Origin: Arthrobacter cupressi
GTDB lineage: Bacteria > Actinomycetota > Actinomycetes > Actinomycetales > Micrococcaceae
Direction of reading: 5' to 3'
NCBI RefSeq assembly: GCF_900099975.1
Contig: NZ_FNEI01000009.1
Location: 111,589-175,588 of the forward strand
Length of the DNA stretch: 64,000 bases
Part shown: positions 40,284 to 48,630 of the stretch, in pieces
Layout of the letters: the number at the start of each line of letters is the position of its first letter
Numbering within the stretch: the stretch's first letter is position 1
Program-made: the position numbers and the translations under genes
Notes under the pieces: model-generated
The model's database searches: none
The model's input: only the letters and a program-made list of their open reading frames with translations
What the model was told of the DNA's origin: nothing

Positions 40284-42995
40284 TCAGCCCTCGGGTGTCA
40301 CCGTTCCGGCCGCGCCGTCCACCGTGATCCGCTGCCCGCTGCGGATCCGGTTGGTCGCGTCCGGAACACCGACGACGGCGGGAATCCCGTACTCGCGCGC
40401 AACGACAGCCCCGTGCGAATTGGCTCCGCCCATTTCCATGACCAGCCCGCCGGCGGTCAGGAAGAGCGGGGTCCAGCCAGGGTCCGTGGACGGCGCCACG
40501 AGGATCTCCCCGGGCTCCAGCCGGGCGCCCACCGGGTACAGGATCACGCGGGCCACGGCGGTGACAGTCCCGGCCGAGGCCGGGCTTCCGGCCAAGGTCC
40601 CGCCGGCAGCTGCTCCGTCAACAGATGCATGGCGGGCTGCCACGGCTTCGGGTTCGGTGCCGTCGGACAGCAGCACGCGGGGCACGTGGCGTCGCCTGAG
40701 TTCAAGTTCGTAGGCCTCGCGCCGCTCCGCCACGAGCGCGTGCAGCCCGGCGCCGTCGAGGGCCTGGTGCGCCTCCGTGAAATCGAGGAAGAACACGTCC
40801 TCTGCCGCAGCGATCCTGCCCTTGGCCGCGAGCTCTTCGCCCACCAGCGCCACCTGGGCGCGGGCGGCAGCGAGCCCCTCCACCAGGCGGTATTTGGGCA
40901 GTTCGCGCATGCCCGCGAACGTCCTAGTGCGGGCCAGTGCCGCCTTGACGATCCCGGCGTGGAGCGGGCTCCTTGCCCGTGCCCGCGCCACAAGGGTGGC
41001 AATCTGGGCTTCCGCTTCACGGGAGGCCTTGGCGAACTGCCTGTCCGGGGCGAGGTCCGGGTCCTCAAGCCGCAGATAGTTCGCCAGGACCCCGACGATG
41101 TGGGTGGGTTCGTCTGCCCAGCGCGGCATGCCCAGGTCGATTTCGGCGACGGCCCGGTGGCCGTACCGGGCCAGGAACGAAGCCAGGCCCGACTGCGCGA
41201 CGGCGGGCAGTCCGCCGTCGCGGTACCGCGCTGCCAGCTCCTGCGGGCTGGCGGACGCAAATGCCTGCGCGGAGGGGGCGTCGGCCTTGAGGGTTTCCGC
41301 CAGGCGCCACAAGGCGAGGTCCATTTCGGTGGTCACGTTGTTGGGCAGGCCGCGGATGACCAGCTGCAGTTCGTCCCAGGGCACGTCCCTGCCGAGGATC
41401 CGGCGGACCAGCCCGAGCATGGCAAAGCCGGCGATGGCGGGCGGCAGGGTGTTGGGCAGGATGGCGAAGAGTTCTCGGCCCAGGATGCGTTCGGCGTGTT
41501 CTAGCCGTTCCCTGGGCGTGGCGTCCGCCGGGACGGTGAGGCTGGACTGCAGCGTCTGCCCGAAGCGGCGGACCCGCTCCAGCGCGGCGTCCGGCCGGAA
41601 AACGGCACGGAGCACCGTCTCCGGAACCCGGTATTTGGCGAGCACGGGACCGACGTGCCGGATCAGCCGGAACGGGGTCCTGCTGGTGACGGCGAAGCGC
41701 GGATCCTCGAACAGGCTCCGCATGACCGCCGCCGAGCGGGCCTCCATGACGTCGAAGACCTTGGGCACGATCGCCCGGCCGGTGGCGCTGCGGAGCACGG
41801 CGCTCAGGTCGAAGTAGATGCGCTGGCCGGCCTCATAGAAGGGCGAGGGCCCTTTCCGCGGATCCGGCACGTCGAAGCCCGCGGTCCGCGCCACCGACGA
41901 GGCGATGAGCCGGATCCCGGCGATGCCCATCGGGGTGAGCGGCCGGGTGAGTCCCTGGGCGAGGCTGAAGCACAGGTAGGCGTGGGGACCGGGCGTCGAC
42001 GGCGGCCTGGTGACCTGCGGGTACAGCGTGGTGATGGGGCGGGCCTGGGTCAGCCACACCGTGCCGTCAGCGTCGATCGCCCATTCCGTGTCCTGCGGGG
42101 CGCCATAGTGTGCCTCCACCCGGCGGCCAAGGGCCGCAAGCGTCCGGACCGCGGCGTCGTCGAGGCAGGCTTTGCCGTCCCCTGCCGCGCTTTCCACCCG
42201 TTCCGTTCCGCCGCCCGGCAGGGACCGGATCACGACCCTGCGGTCCCCGATGCGACGCTCGGTGATGCTTCCCGTCACCGAATCCACTACGAAGTGGTCC
42301 GGGTTGACGGCACCGGAGACCACGGCTTCGCCCAGTCCCGGGCTGGCGTCGATGACGGCCTCGCGGCGCCGGCCCGTAACGGGGTTGGCGGTAAACAGCA
42401 CACCCGCTGTCGCGGCTTCCACCATGACCTGGACGACGACGGCGAGGCTCACCGCGGCGTGGTCGATTCCGTTGCTGGCGCGGTAGCTGACCGCCCTGTC
42501 GGTCCAGAGCGAGGCCCAGCAGTTCCTGACGGCGTCCAGCACCGCGTCCGCGCCGACAACGTTCAGGTAGGTGTCCTGCTGGCCCGCGAAGCTGGCGAAC
42601 GGCAGGTCTTCGGCGGTGGCGGAGGACCTGACCGCGACCGCCGTGTCCGGTCCCAGGCTGAGGTAGGCATCCCGCAGGGAGGCTTCGACGGCGTCCGGCA
42701 TTCCGGCGTCGAGCACTGCGGTGCGGGCGCGCCCGGCGAGGTCCGCCAGCCTTTCGAGGTCGTCCGGCGGCACCGTTTCCAGTTCGGTCAGGACGGCCCC
42801 CAGTCCGCTTTCCGGGCCGCCCTGCAGCGCGTGGCGGTACGCCGCTGTGGTAAGGCAGAAACCGGCCGGGACCGGCAGTCCCGCCGCGGCCATCTCTCCG
42901 AGGTTGGCCGCCTTGCCGCCCACCTCGTCGAGCATGGTGGCCCGGATGCCGTCCAGGCCGATGATGAACCCCGACGACGCCTTCGCTTCAGCCAT
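40284..42995 (-). CDS. PEP synthase / rifampin phosphotransferase-like multidomain phosphotransferase
   Basis: 903 residues in three parts: an N-terminal PEP/pyruvate-binding ATP-grasp domain (GGKAANLGEM, VAVRSSATAEDLPFASFAGQQDTYLNV), a long helical middle region (about 370-770), and a C-terminal swivelling domain with the phosphohistidine motif GGANSHGAVVAREYGIPAVVG. That order, with a helical middle region instead of a PEP-binding barrel, fits rifampin phosphotransferase and related enzymes rather than true PEP synthase. RPH-type enzymes phosphorylate rifampicin; whether this one does is not shown. The start ATG 42995 has AAGG upstream. It lies 43 nt downstream of the tandem universal stress protein gene, in one operon. 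Confidence 0.8.
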   Translation of the reverse strand: MAEAKASSGFIIGLDGIRATMLDEVGGKAANLGEMAAAGLPVPAGFCLTTAAYRHALQGGPESGLGAVLTELETVPPDDLERLADLAGRARTAVLDAGMPDAVEASLRDAYLSLGPDTAVAVRSSATAEDLPFASFAGQQDTYLNVVGADAVLDAVRNCWASLWTDRAVSYRASNGIDHAAVSLAVVVQVMVEAATAGVLFTANPVTGRRREAVIDASPGLGEAVVSGAVNPDHFVVDSVTGSITERRIGDRRVVIRSLPGGGTERVESAAGDGKACLDDAAVRTLAALGRRVEAHYGAPQDTEWAIDADGTVWLTQARPITTLYPQVTRPPSTPGPHAYLCFSLAQGLTRPLTPMGIAGIRLIASSVARTAGFDVPDPRKGPSPFYEAGQRIYFDLSAVLRSATGRAIVPKVFDVMEARSAAVMRSLFEDPRFAVTSRTPFRLIRHVGPVLAKYRVPETVLRAVFRPDAALERVRRFGQTLQSSLTVPADATPRERLEHAERILGRELFAILPNTLPPAIAGFAMLGLVRRILGRDVPWDELQLVIRGLPNNVTTEMDLALWRLAETLKADAPSAQAFASASPQELAARYRDGGLPAVAQSGLASFLARYGHRAVAEIDLGMPRWADEPTHIVGVLANYLRLEDPDLAPDRQFAKASREAEAQIATLVARARARSPLHAGIVKAALARTRTFAGMRELPKYRLVEGLAAARAQVALVGEELAAKGRIAAAEDVFFLDFTEAHQALDGAGLHALVAERREAYELELRRRHVPRVLLSDGTEPEAVAARHASVDGAAAGGTLAGSPASAGTVTAVARVILYPVGARLEPGEILVAPSTDPGWTPLFLTAGGLVMEMGGANSHGAVVAREYGIPAVVGVPDATNRIRSGQRITVDGAAGTVTPEG

Positions 42996-43038
42996 GGTGC
43001 CCGCCTTGGACTCTTCCGGATGATCCTCTTTGAGCCGG

Positions 43039-44067
43039 TTACGCGGCGCCGAGCATGGGGCCGAAGTCCGCGCGGTCGGCCAGGCGCGGGTCTTCACGGT
43101 CCGGGACCACCATGACGGGTCCCTTGGCGTGGTGCAGCACGCCGTCCGAGGTGGAGCCCAGGAGCATTCCGGTGAAGCCGCCGCGGCCGCGGGTGCCCAG
43201 GACCACGAGTTCCACGTTCCTGCTTGCCTCCACCATCACGTCCACGGGGGAACCGTCCAGCAGCTGCGTCTCGATGGTCAGGCGCGGGAAGTGGCTTCGG
43301 ATCCAGGCCAGGCCGGCGTCCAGTTGCACGCGGATGTCCTTGAAAAGGGCCTCCCGGTCCAGTGGGGCCGGGACCCAGGCGAGGGATCCGCTGTACTCCG
43401 GAACGGCGCAGATGACCCGCAGCTTGGCGCCCATCCGCTCGGCGGCTTCGGCGGCGTCGAGAACGGCCACGCGGGCCTGTTCGGAACCGTCAACCCCCAC
43501 CGCCACGACGTTTTCGATGGCGCGCGGCCCGGACTTGGCCCGCTCGGCCTTGACGTGCTTGTCTTCGGTGGGTTCGCCGAGGCGGTCCCCGCAGTAGAGC
43601 GGCACGGTCACGGTGGGGCACTTGGAGTGGGCCGGCAGGGCGCTGCTGACGGAACCGAGGAGGCGGCCGACGAAGCCGCCGCGGCCGCGGGTGCCGAAGA
43701 CCAGGAGCTCGGCGGACGCGGACAGTTCCAGCAGGACGCCTGAGGCATCGCCGTTCTCTACCGAGCCGTCCACCTCGATCGGATAGGCGGAAACCTTGGA
43801 CAGGGCCTGGCGCACGATTTCCTCGGCGCCTTCCCGGATCACCGAGTCGTCCACCGTGGCGTAGCCGCCGTCCAGGCCGGACGCCGCGAAGATCGGCACC
43901 GAGTAGGCGGTCACAACGTGAAGCGGGAGGTTCCTGCGTTCGGCTTCCCGCGCCGCCCAAACCAAGGCACACTGGCCGTGCTCGCTGCCGTCCACACCCA
44001 CCACGATGCCGCCCGGGGCAATGGTGGGTTCCTGCTCGCTCTCGCGGTGTTTTCCGTGCTGGTCCAT
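43039..44067 (-). CDS. Universal stress protein, two tandem Usp domains
   Basis: 342 residues with two Usp repeats, each starting with IVVGVDGSEHG or VAVGVDGSEQA and each ending with the ATP-binding signature GTRGRGGFVGRLLGS / GTRGRGGFTGMLLGS. The ATG at 44067 is preceded by GAGGAGG at 8 nt; the frame extends further upstream without support. Tandem Usp proteins accumulate under starvation or low oxygen. Operon with the PEP-synthase-like gene and the lipoprotein. Confidence 0.92.
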   Translation of the reverse strand: MDQHGKHRESEQEPTIAPGGIVVGVDGSEHGQCALVWAAREAERRNLPLHVVTAYSVPIFAASGLDGGYATVDDSVIREGAEEIVRQALSKVSAYPIEVDGSVENGDASGVLLELSASAELLVFGTRGRGGFVGRLLGSVSSALPAHSKCPTVTVPLYCGDRLGEPTEDKHVKAERAKSGPRAIENVVAVGVDGSEQARVAVLDAAEAAERMGAKLRVICAVPEYSGSLAWVPAPLDREALFKDIRVQLDAGLAWIRSHFPRLTIETQLLDGSPVDVMVEASRNVELVVLGTRGRGGFTGMLLGSTSDGVLHHAKGPVMVVPDREDPRLADRADFGPMLGAA

Positions 44068-44387
44068 GGGGCCCGCCTCCTCGCACTGCTGGCTTCTTGT
44101 TGCCGTAATTCTGCCAGAGGCCGCTCCCCTGGCATGCCTCCCCCGGCAGGCCGCGGGTCGGGGCCTCCAATGCCCACTATTCTCGGTTCCCAGGGACGAA
44201 TCAAGCACACTGCCGGCGCCCCCTGGACCGGCTACCCACCGGCCGGAAAATTATGTAGTGTTCGATGCACGGCAAACGGAAATGTGTCCTACGGCACACT
44301 CCGTTTTCCTTTGTGCGGCCGCTTGGGGAAACCGGACGCCACCCCCTGATCGCCTGCGGGCGGGCACTAGTCGAGGAGGAACCAAGC

Positions 44388-45032
44388 GTGCAGTTCATGC
44401 TTGCCCCGGATGCGGAGCGAACCACCACTGTGGTTATCGGAGCCGGCATGCCCGGCCTCGCCGTCGCGAGTGAGCTCAGCCGCCGCGGAGTGGACGCGAT
44501 CGTGGTCAGCGGCCTCAACGGGCGGGCCCTCGGACTTCCCGGATCCTCCCCCCGGACCGGCGCGCTGGGCCGCTGCGACCGCCCGGACGCCGCGTCCCTG
44601 CAGGAACGCAACGAAATCCTGCGCCACCTGCGCAATTACGCCGCAAGCCACCACCTCGACGTCCGGACCACGACGCCGGCCGTCCGCCTTGACCGCCTGG
44701 CCCACAAGCTCCCGGTCGCGGAAATGGTGTGGGCGATCCACACGGAGCACGGCGTGCTGCTCGCGGACAACATCGTGCTGACGCGCTGCGGGCAAAGCCA
44801 GCTGCGCCGGATGCTCGGGGAGCTGGGAATCGCGATCGGCCACAATCTCACGGCGGTGCTGCGCGCCATGGGCATGTACCTGGTGGGGGTCGGCGAACTC
44901 GTCAGCCCCTCACCGAAGGAAGTGCTGCGCCAGGCCAAGGTGGTGGGGCAGGCCATCTCGGCGAAGGTGCACCCGGACAATGTGCACCAGGCCCTCACCG
45001 GCAGCTTCCCCGCGGTGCAGGCGCTGGCTTAG
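44388..45032 (+). CDS. Truncated NAD(P)/FAD-dinucleotide-binding protein
   Basis: 214 residues. The N-terminal Rossmann motif TTVVIGAGMPGLAVASELSRRG and VSGLNG resemble FAD-dependent monooxygenases or thioredoxin-reductase-like flavoproteins, but the usual second nucleotide domain and ATG motif are missing. The remainder keeps a partial ADNIVLTRCG strand. The GTG at 44388 has a GAGGAGGA site. It may be a stand-alone regulatory or carrier protein or a decayed oxidoreductase. It diverges from the usp operon. Confidence 0.7.
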   Translation: MQFMLAPDAERTTTVVIGAGMPGLAVASELSRRGVDAIVVSGLNGRALGLPGSSPRTGALGRCDRPDAASLQERNEILRHLRNYAASHHLDVRTTTPAVRLDRLAHKLPVAEMVWAIHTEHGVLLADNIVLTRCGQSQLRRMLGELGIAIGHNLTAVLRAMGMYLVGVGELVSPSPKEVLRQAKVVGQAISAKVHPDNVHQALTGSFPAVQALA

Positions 45033-45047
45033 CGCGCACCCAAGCGC

Positions 45048-45680
45048 TTACTCTCCGCGGATCTCTTCATCGCTGCCGCCGGCCAGCTTGCGGCGGGCGG
45101 TGACGCCCAGGAAGACCAACAGCGCGAGGGCGACGGCGGCGAACCCGACAATGCTCCACGGGAACGGCTGCGAGGCGTCCGGCGCCTTCTCGGGCGTGGC
45201 GGACGAGCCCGGGGCGGCGGTTCCTGCGGACGGAACCGTCCCTGCCGAAGCAGCCGACGACGGCGAGGCAGACGCAGTGCCGCCGCCCGGCGTCGTGCTT
45301 CCTGCCTGAGCCGTAAAGGCGAAATTGCCTTCGATCGGGTGGGAGTCCGAGCTGACCACGCGCCACACCACCGTGTACTTGCCGGCCGGGGCGCCGGGGC
45401 GCAGCTTCTGCGAAACCACCGTGTCCACGATCTCCACGGAACCGTCGGCCCAATTCTGCCCGGAGGCATCGTTGACGGCGATGGACGCACCGAGCCCCAG
45501 CGGCTGGTTGTTGAAGGTGACCGAGACCTTGTCAGGCACGGCCGCGACCGTGGACCCTCCGGCCGGCGAGCTGGACTCCGCTTCATCGTGGGCGGAGGCC
45601 GGAGCGGCTCCGAAGACCACCGTGGCGGCGAAGAAAAGGCCGGCAACGGCGGCGGCAAAGAGCTGGCGGACGGGGCGCAT
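45048..45680 (-). CDS. CopC domain-containing copper-resistance-like protein
   Basis: 210 residues. A signal peptide (LFAAAVAGLFFAATVVFGAAPASA) ends at AHDEAESSSP, leaving the CopC N-terminal His expected to bind copper. The CopC beta-barrel follows (VPDKVSVTFNNQPLG, DSHPIEGNFAFTA), then a Ser/Thr/Pro linker and a C-terminal helix WSIVGFAAVALALLVFLGV, so the protein is exported and membrane anchored. The start at 45680 has AGGGAG upstream. No copper permease (CopD) gene is adjacent. Confidence 0.88.
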   Translation of the reverse strand: MRPVRQLFAAAVAGLFFAATVVFGAAPASAHDEAESSSPAGGSTVAAVPDKVSVTFNNQPLGLGASIAVNDASGQNWADGSVEIVDTVVSQKLRPGAPAGKYTVVWRVVSSDSHPIEGNFAFTAQAGSTTPGGGTASASPSSAASAGTVPSAGTAAPGSSATPEKAPDASQPFPWSIVGFAAVALALLVFLGVTARRKLAGGSDEEIRGE

Positions 45681-45795
45681 GGACAGATAACTCCCTGGTG
45701 TTGGCTTCATTACAGACTAGGCGAATTTCCTGTGGCTCCTCGCCGCCCGGGCTTAGGATTTGAGAGCACACCCCCACCACGTCCCGGAGATCTCC

Positions 45796-47255
45796 ATGCT
45801 CAATCAGGGTTCACAGCTCAAACAGGGTTCAGCCATCGACCGCTATTTCAAGATTTCGGAGCGCGGGTCCAACTATTCGCGGGAGATCCGCGGCGGCTTC
45901 GCCACCTTCTTCGCCATGAGCTACATCGTGGTCCTGAACCCGCTGATCCTCTCCGGGACGGACTCCAGCGGCAACAGCCTGGGCTTTACCGCCGTCGCCG
46001 CCACCACCGCTTTCGTGGCCGGCATCCTGACCATCCTCATGGGCGCCTGGGCCAAGCACCCCTTCGCAGTGGCGACGGGCCTGGGCGTCAACGCGTTCGT
46101 GGCCGTCACCGTGGCCTCGCATCCGGGGCTGACGTGGCCGGACATGATGGGCCTGGTGGTGCTCTCCGGCCTCACCATGCTGATCCTGGTCCTCACGGGC
46201 TTCCGCACCGCCGTGTTCAAGGCCGTTCCCGAAAGCCTGAAGACGGCGATCGTGGTGGGCATCGGCCTCTTCATCGCCCTGATCGGGCTGGTCAACGCCG
46301 GCTTCGTGCGCCGCATCCCGGACGCCGCCGGCACCACGGTTCCGCTGGGCCTGGGCGTGGACGGCAAACTGCTGGGCTGGCCCACCCTGGTGTTCGTCGT
46401 CGGCCTCATCCTGACCATCGCCCTGGTGGTCCGCAAGGTCCGGGGCGCCATCCTGATCGGCATCGTCGCCTCCACCGCGCTGGCCGCCATCCTGGAATTC
46501 ACCCTGCACATCGGCCCGAGCTTCGACGGCAAGAACGTCAACCCGCGCGGCTGGTCCCTGGTGGCACCGAAGTTCTCCGAATGGGGCGCCCCGACCTGTC
46601 CCTGATCGGCAAGGCGAACCCGATCGGCGCCTTCGAACACCTCGGCGTCATCGCCGCGGTCCTCCTGGCCTTCGTGATCCTCCTGAGCATCTTCTTCGAC
46701 GCCATGGGCACCATGGTGGGCCTGGCCAACGAGGCCGGCACCGTGGACAAGAAGGGCAACATCCCCAACGTGGACCGGGTTCTCCAGGTGGACGCCCTCG
46801 GCGCGATCGTGGGCGGCGGAACCTCCGTCTCCTCCAACCAGATCTTCGTGGAATCCGGCGCGGGCATCGGCGAAGGCGCCCGCACCGGGCTGGCCTCGAT
46901 CGTCACCGGCCTGCTCTTCCTGGTGGCCATGTTCTTCACCCGGCTCATCAACCTTGTGCCGTTCGAGGCGGTGGCCCCGGCCCTGGTGGTGGTGGGCTTC
47001 ATGATGGTGTCCCAGGTGGGCAAGATCCACTGGCAGGACTGGGGTGTGGGTATCCCTGCCTTCCTCACCATCGCCCTGATGCCGTTCACCTACTCGATCG
47101 CCAACGGCCTGGGCGCCGGCTTCATCTCCTACGTGCTGATCCGCACCTTCCAGGGCCGCGCCCGCGAAGTGCACCCGCTGATGTGGGCCGTGGCCGCGGC
47201 GTTCCTGCTGTTCTTCGGCATCGGCCAGGTGGAGGAAATCCTGGGCATCAAGTAG
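45796..47255 (+). pseudogene. NCS2 (AzgA-type) purine permease, single-base frameshift
   Basis: The gene reads MLNQGSQLKQGSAIDRYF... GWSLVAPKFSEW in one frame up to about 46590, then jumps to the next frame (GRPDLSLIGKANPIGAFEHLG ...) and continues to 47255. Joined, the product is about 486 residues with AzgA-type permease helices, GLGVNAFVAV and FFDAMGTMVGLANEAG segments. The shift falls in the run GGGGCGCCCC near 46582-46591, where one base is missing. That is also a typical sequencing-error context, so the gene may be intact in vivo. If real, the transporter is lost. The start ATG 45796 has GGAG. It diverges from the copC-like gene. Confidence 0.85.
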
Positions 47256-47291
47256 CCCTCCACACGCGACGTTCCGGGATTCCGGACACCG

Positions 47292-47331
47292 CACCGCAGG
47301 CCGCGCTGTTTTTCGGGCATGGCCTGCGGTG
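47292..47331 (+). terminator. 11-bp hairpin between the purine permease gene and hutG
   Basis: CACCGCAGGCC pairs perfectly with GGCCTGCGGTG around an 18-base T-rich loop. The right arm ends 10 nt before the hutG ATG, so it could terminate the upstream transcript or sit in the hutG leader. Confidence 0.6.
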
Positions 47332-47341
47332 TGCTTTAACC

Positions 47342-48316
47342 ATGGAAACGAGCACCCTCCCCGTCGACGTCCGCCCCGTGCCGTGGACGGGACGATTCGA
47401 CGGCGACGGCGCGGAGCACCGCCGCTGGTGGCAGGCCGTCTCCCCCTACGCACCCCACCTCACGGCACCCGCAGCCGACGGCGAGCCGTCCTCCCGCACC
47501 CGCCCCGCCGTCGTCGTGGGCTTCTGCAGCGACGAAGGCGTGCGCCGGAACAAGGGGCGCCCGGGTGCCGTCGCCGCTCCCGCCGCAATCCGCGGCGCGC
47601 TCGGACCGCTCGCCTACCACCTGGACCGGAGCGTCTTCGACGCCGGCGACGTGGTGGTGGAGGGTTCGGCCCTGGAGGACGGCCAGCAGCGCGCCGGTAC
47701 GGCGGTGTCCGAACTGCTCGACGCCGGCAACCTCACCGTGGTGCTCGGCGGCGGTCACGAGACCGCGTTCGCCAGCTACCTGGGCGTGGCCGGCTCCTCC
47801 GCGGTCGCATCGGGCAAGCGCCTGGGCGTACTGAACCTGGACGCCCATTTCGACCTGCGCGACGCCGCGGTGCCGAGCTCCGGCACGCCGTTCCTGCAGA
47901 TGGCCCGCGCCGAGGCCGCCGCCGGCCGCGAACTGCACTACGCCGTCGTCGGGATTTCCGAGGCGAACAACACCCGCACGCTCTTCGACACGGCGCACCG
48001 CCTGGGCGTGAAATACCTGCTGGACGAGGATTGCTCCGCCGAGGCCGTTGAGCGGTTCGTGGCGTCCTTCCTGGCGGACATCGACGTGCTGTACCTGACG
48101 ATCGACCTGGATGTGCTGCCTGCCGCGACGGCACCGGGCGTCAGCGCGCCGGCCGCCTACGGCGTCAGCCTTCCGGTGATCAACGCCATCTGCCGCCAGG
48201 TGGCGGCCAGCGGGAAGCTGCTGCACCTGGATGTCGCCGAACTGAATCCGGAGTTCGACGTCGACTCCCGCACCGCGAAGGTGGCCGCCCGGCTGGTGAA
48301 CACGCTGCTCGGCTAG
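47342..48316 (+). CDS. hutG: Formimidoylglutamase
   Basis: 324 residues of the arginase/agmatinase/formimidoylglutamase fold. The dinuclear manganese ligands are in GGGHETAFA (His), LNLDAHFDLRD (Asp-x-His-x-Asp) and TIDLDVLPAATAPGVSAP (Asp-x-Asp). HutG hydrolyses N-formimidoyl-glutamate to glutamate and formamide, the last step of one histidine pathway. The ATG at 47342 follows a hairpin and lacks a clear ribosome site. It lies some 13 kb from hutH and hutU, which are on the other strand, so the hut genes are dispersed. An arginase-family sibling is an alternative reading. Confidence 0.85.
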   Translation: METSTLPVDVRPVPWTGRFDGDGAEHRRWWQAVSPYAPHLTAPAADGEPSSRTRPAVVVGFCSDEGVRRNKGRPGAVAAPAAIRGALGPLAYHLDRSVFDAGDVVVEGSALEDGQQRAGTAVSELLDAGNLTVVLGGGHETAFASYLGVAGSSAVASGKRLGVLNLDAHFDLRDAAVPSSGTPFLQMARAEAAAGRELHYAVVGISEANNTRTLFDTAHRLGVKYLLDEDCSAEAVERFVASFLADIDVLYLTIDLDVLPAATAPGVSAPAAYGVSLPVINAICRQVAASGKLLHLDVAELNPEFDVDSRTAKVAARLVNTLLG

Positions 48317-48448
48317 GACGCTTTTAGAGCGTCTCGCGGCGCAAGCCGCGGCAACACCGGGACACCCGAAGTAACCCAGCGTCGCCCGGCGAAAGCCTGC
48401 GCAAAGAAGCTTGGCCCGGCGCTCCCTGCCTGCCTAACCTCGTTGCAC

Positions 48449-48518
48449 GTGGTGTACCCAAGAGGCCAGGGAGCTGCCTGCAAAGCAGCGCACGCGGGTT
48501 CGAATCCCGCCACCACGT
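48449..48518 (+). tRNA. tRNA-Cys (GCA)
   Basis: 70-nt cloverleaf on the plus strand: acceptor CGTGGTG / CACCACG, short D-arm CCCAAGAGGCCAGGG, anticodon stem GCTGC with loop CTGCAAA (GCA, Cys), T-arm GCGGGTTCGAATCCCGC, discriminator T. No encoded CCA. Actinobacterial tRNA-Cys usually has this short form. Confidence 0.88.
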
Positions 48519-48630
48519 CTTTGCCGGATCTTTACCGCCGGCCCCGCGCCAGCGATCATGAGATGAGGCGCAGGGACTTCGCCGACCGCCCCAGCACGGC
48601 CGCTCCCTTGCGCGGCGGAGGCGTAGCGAC

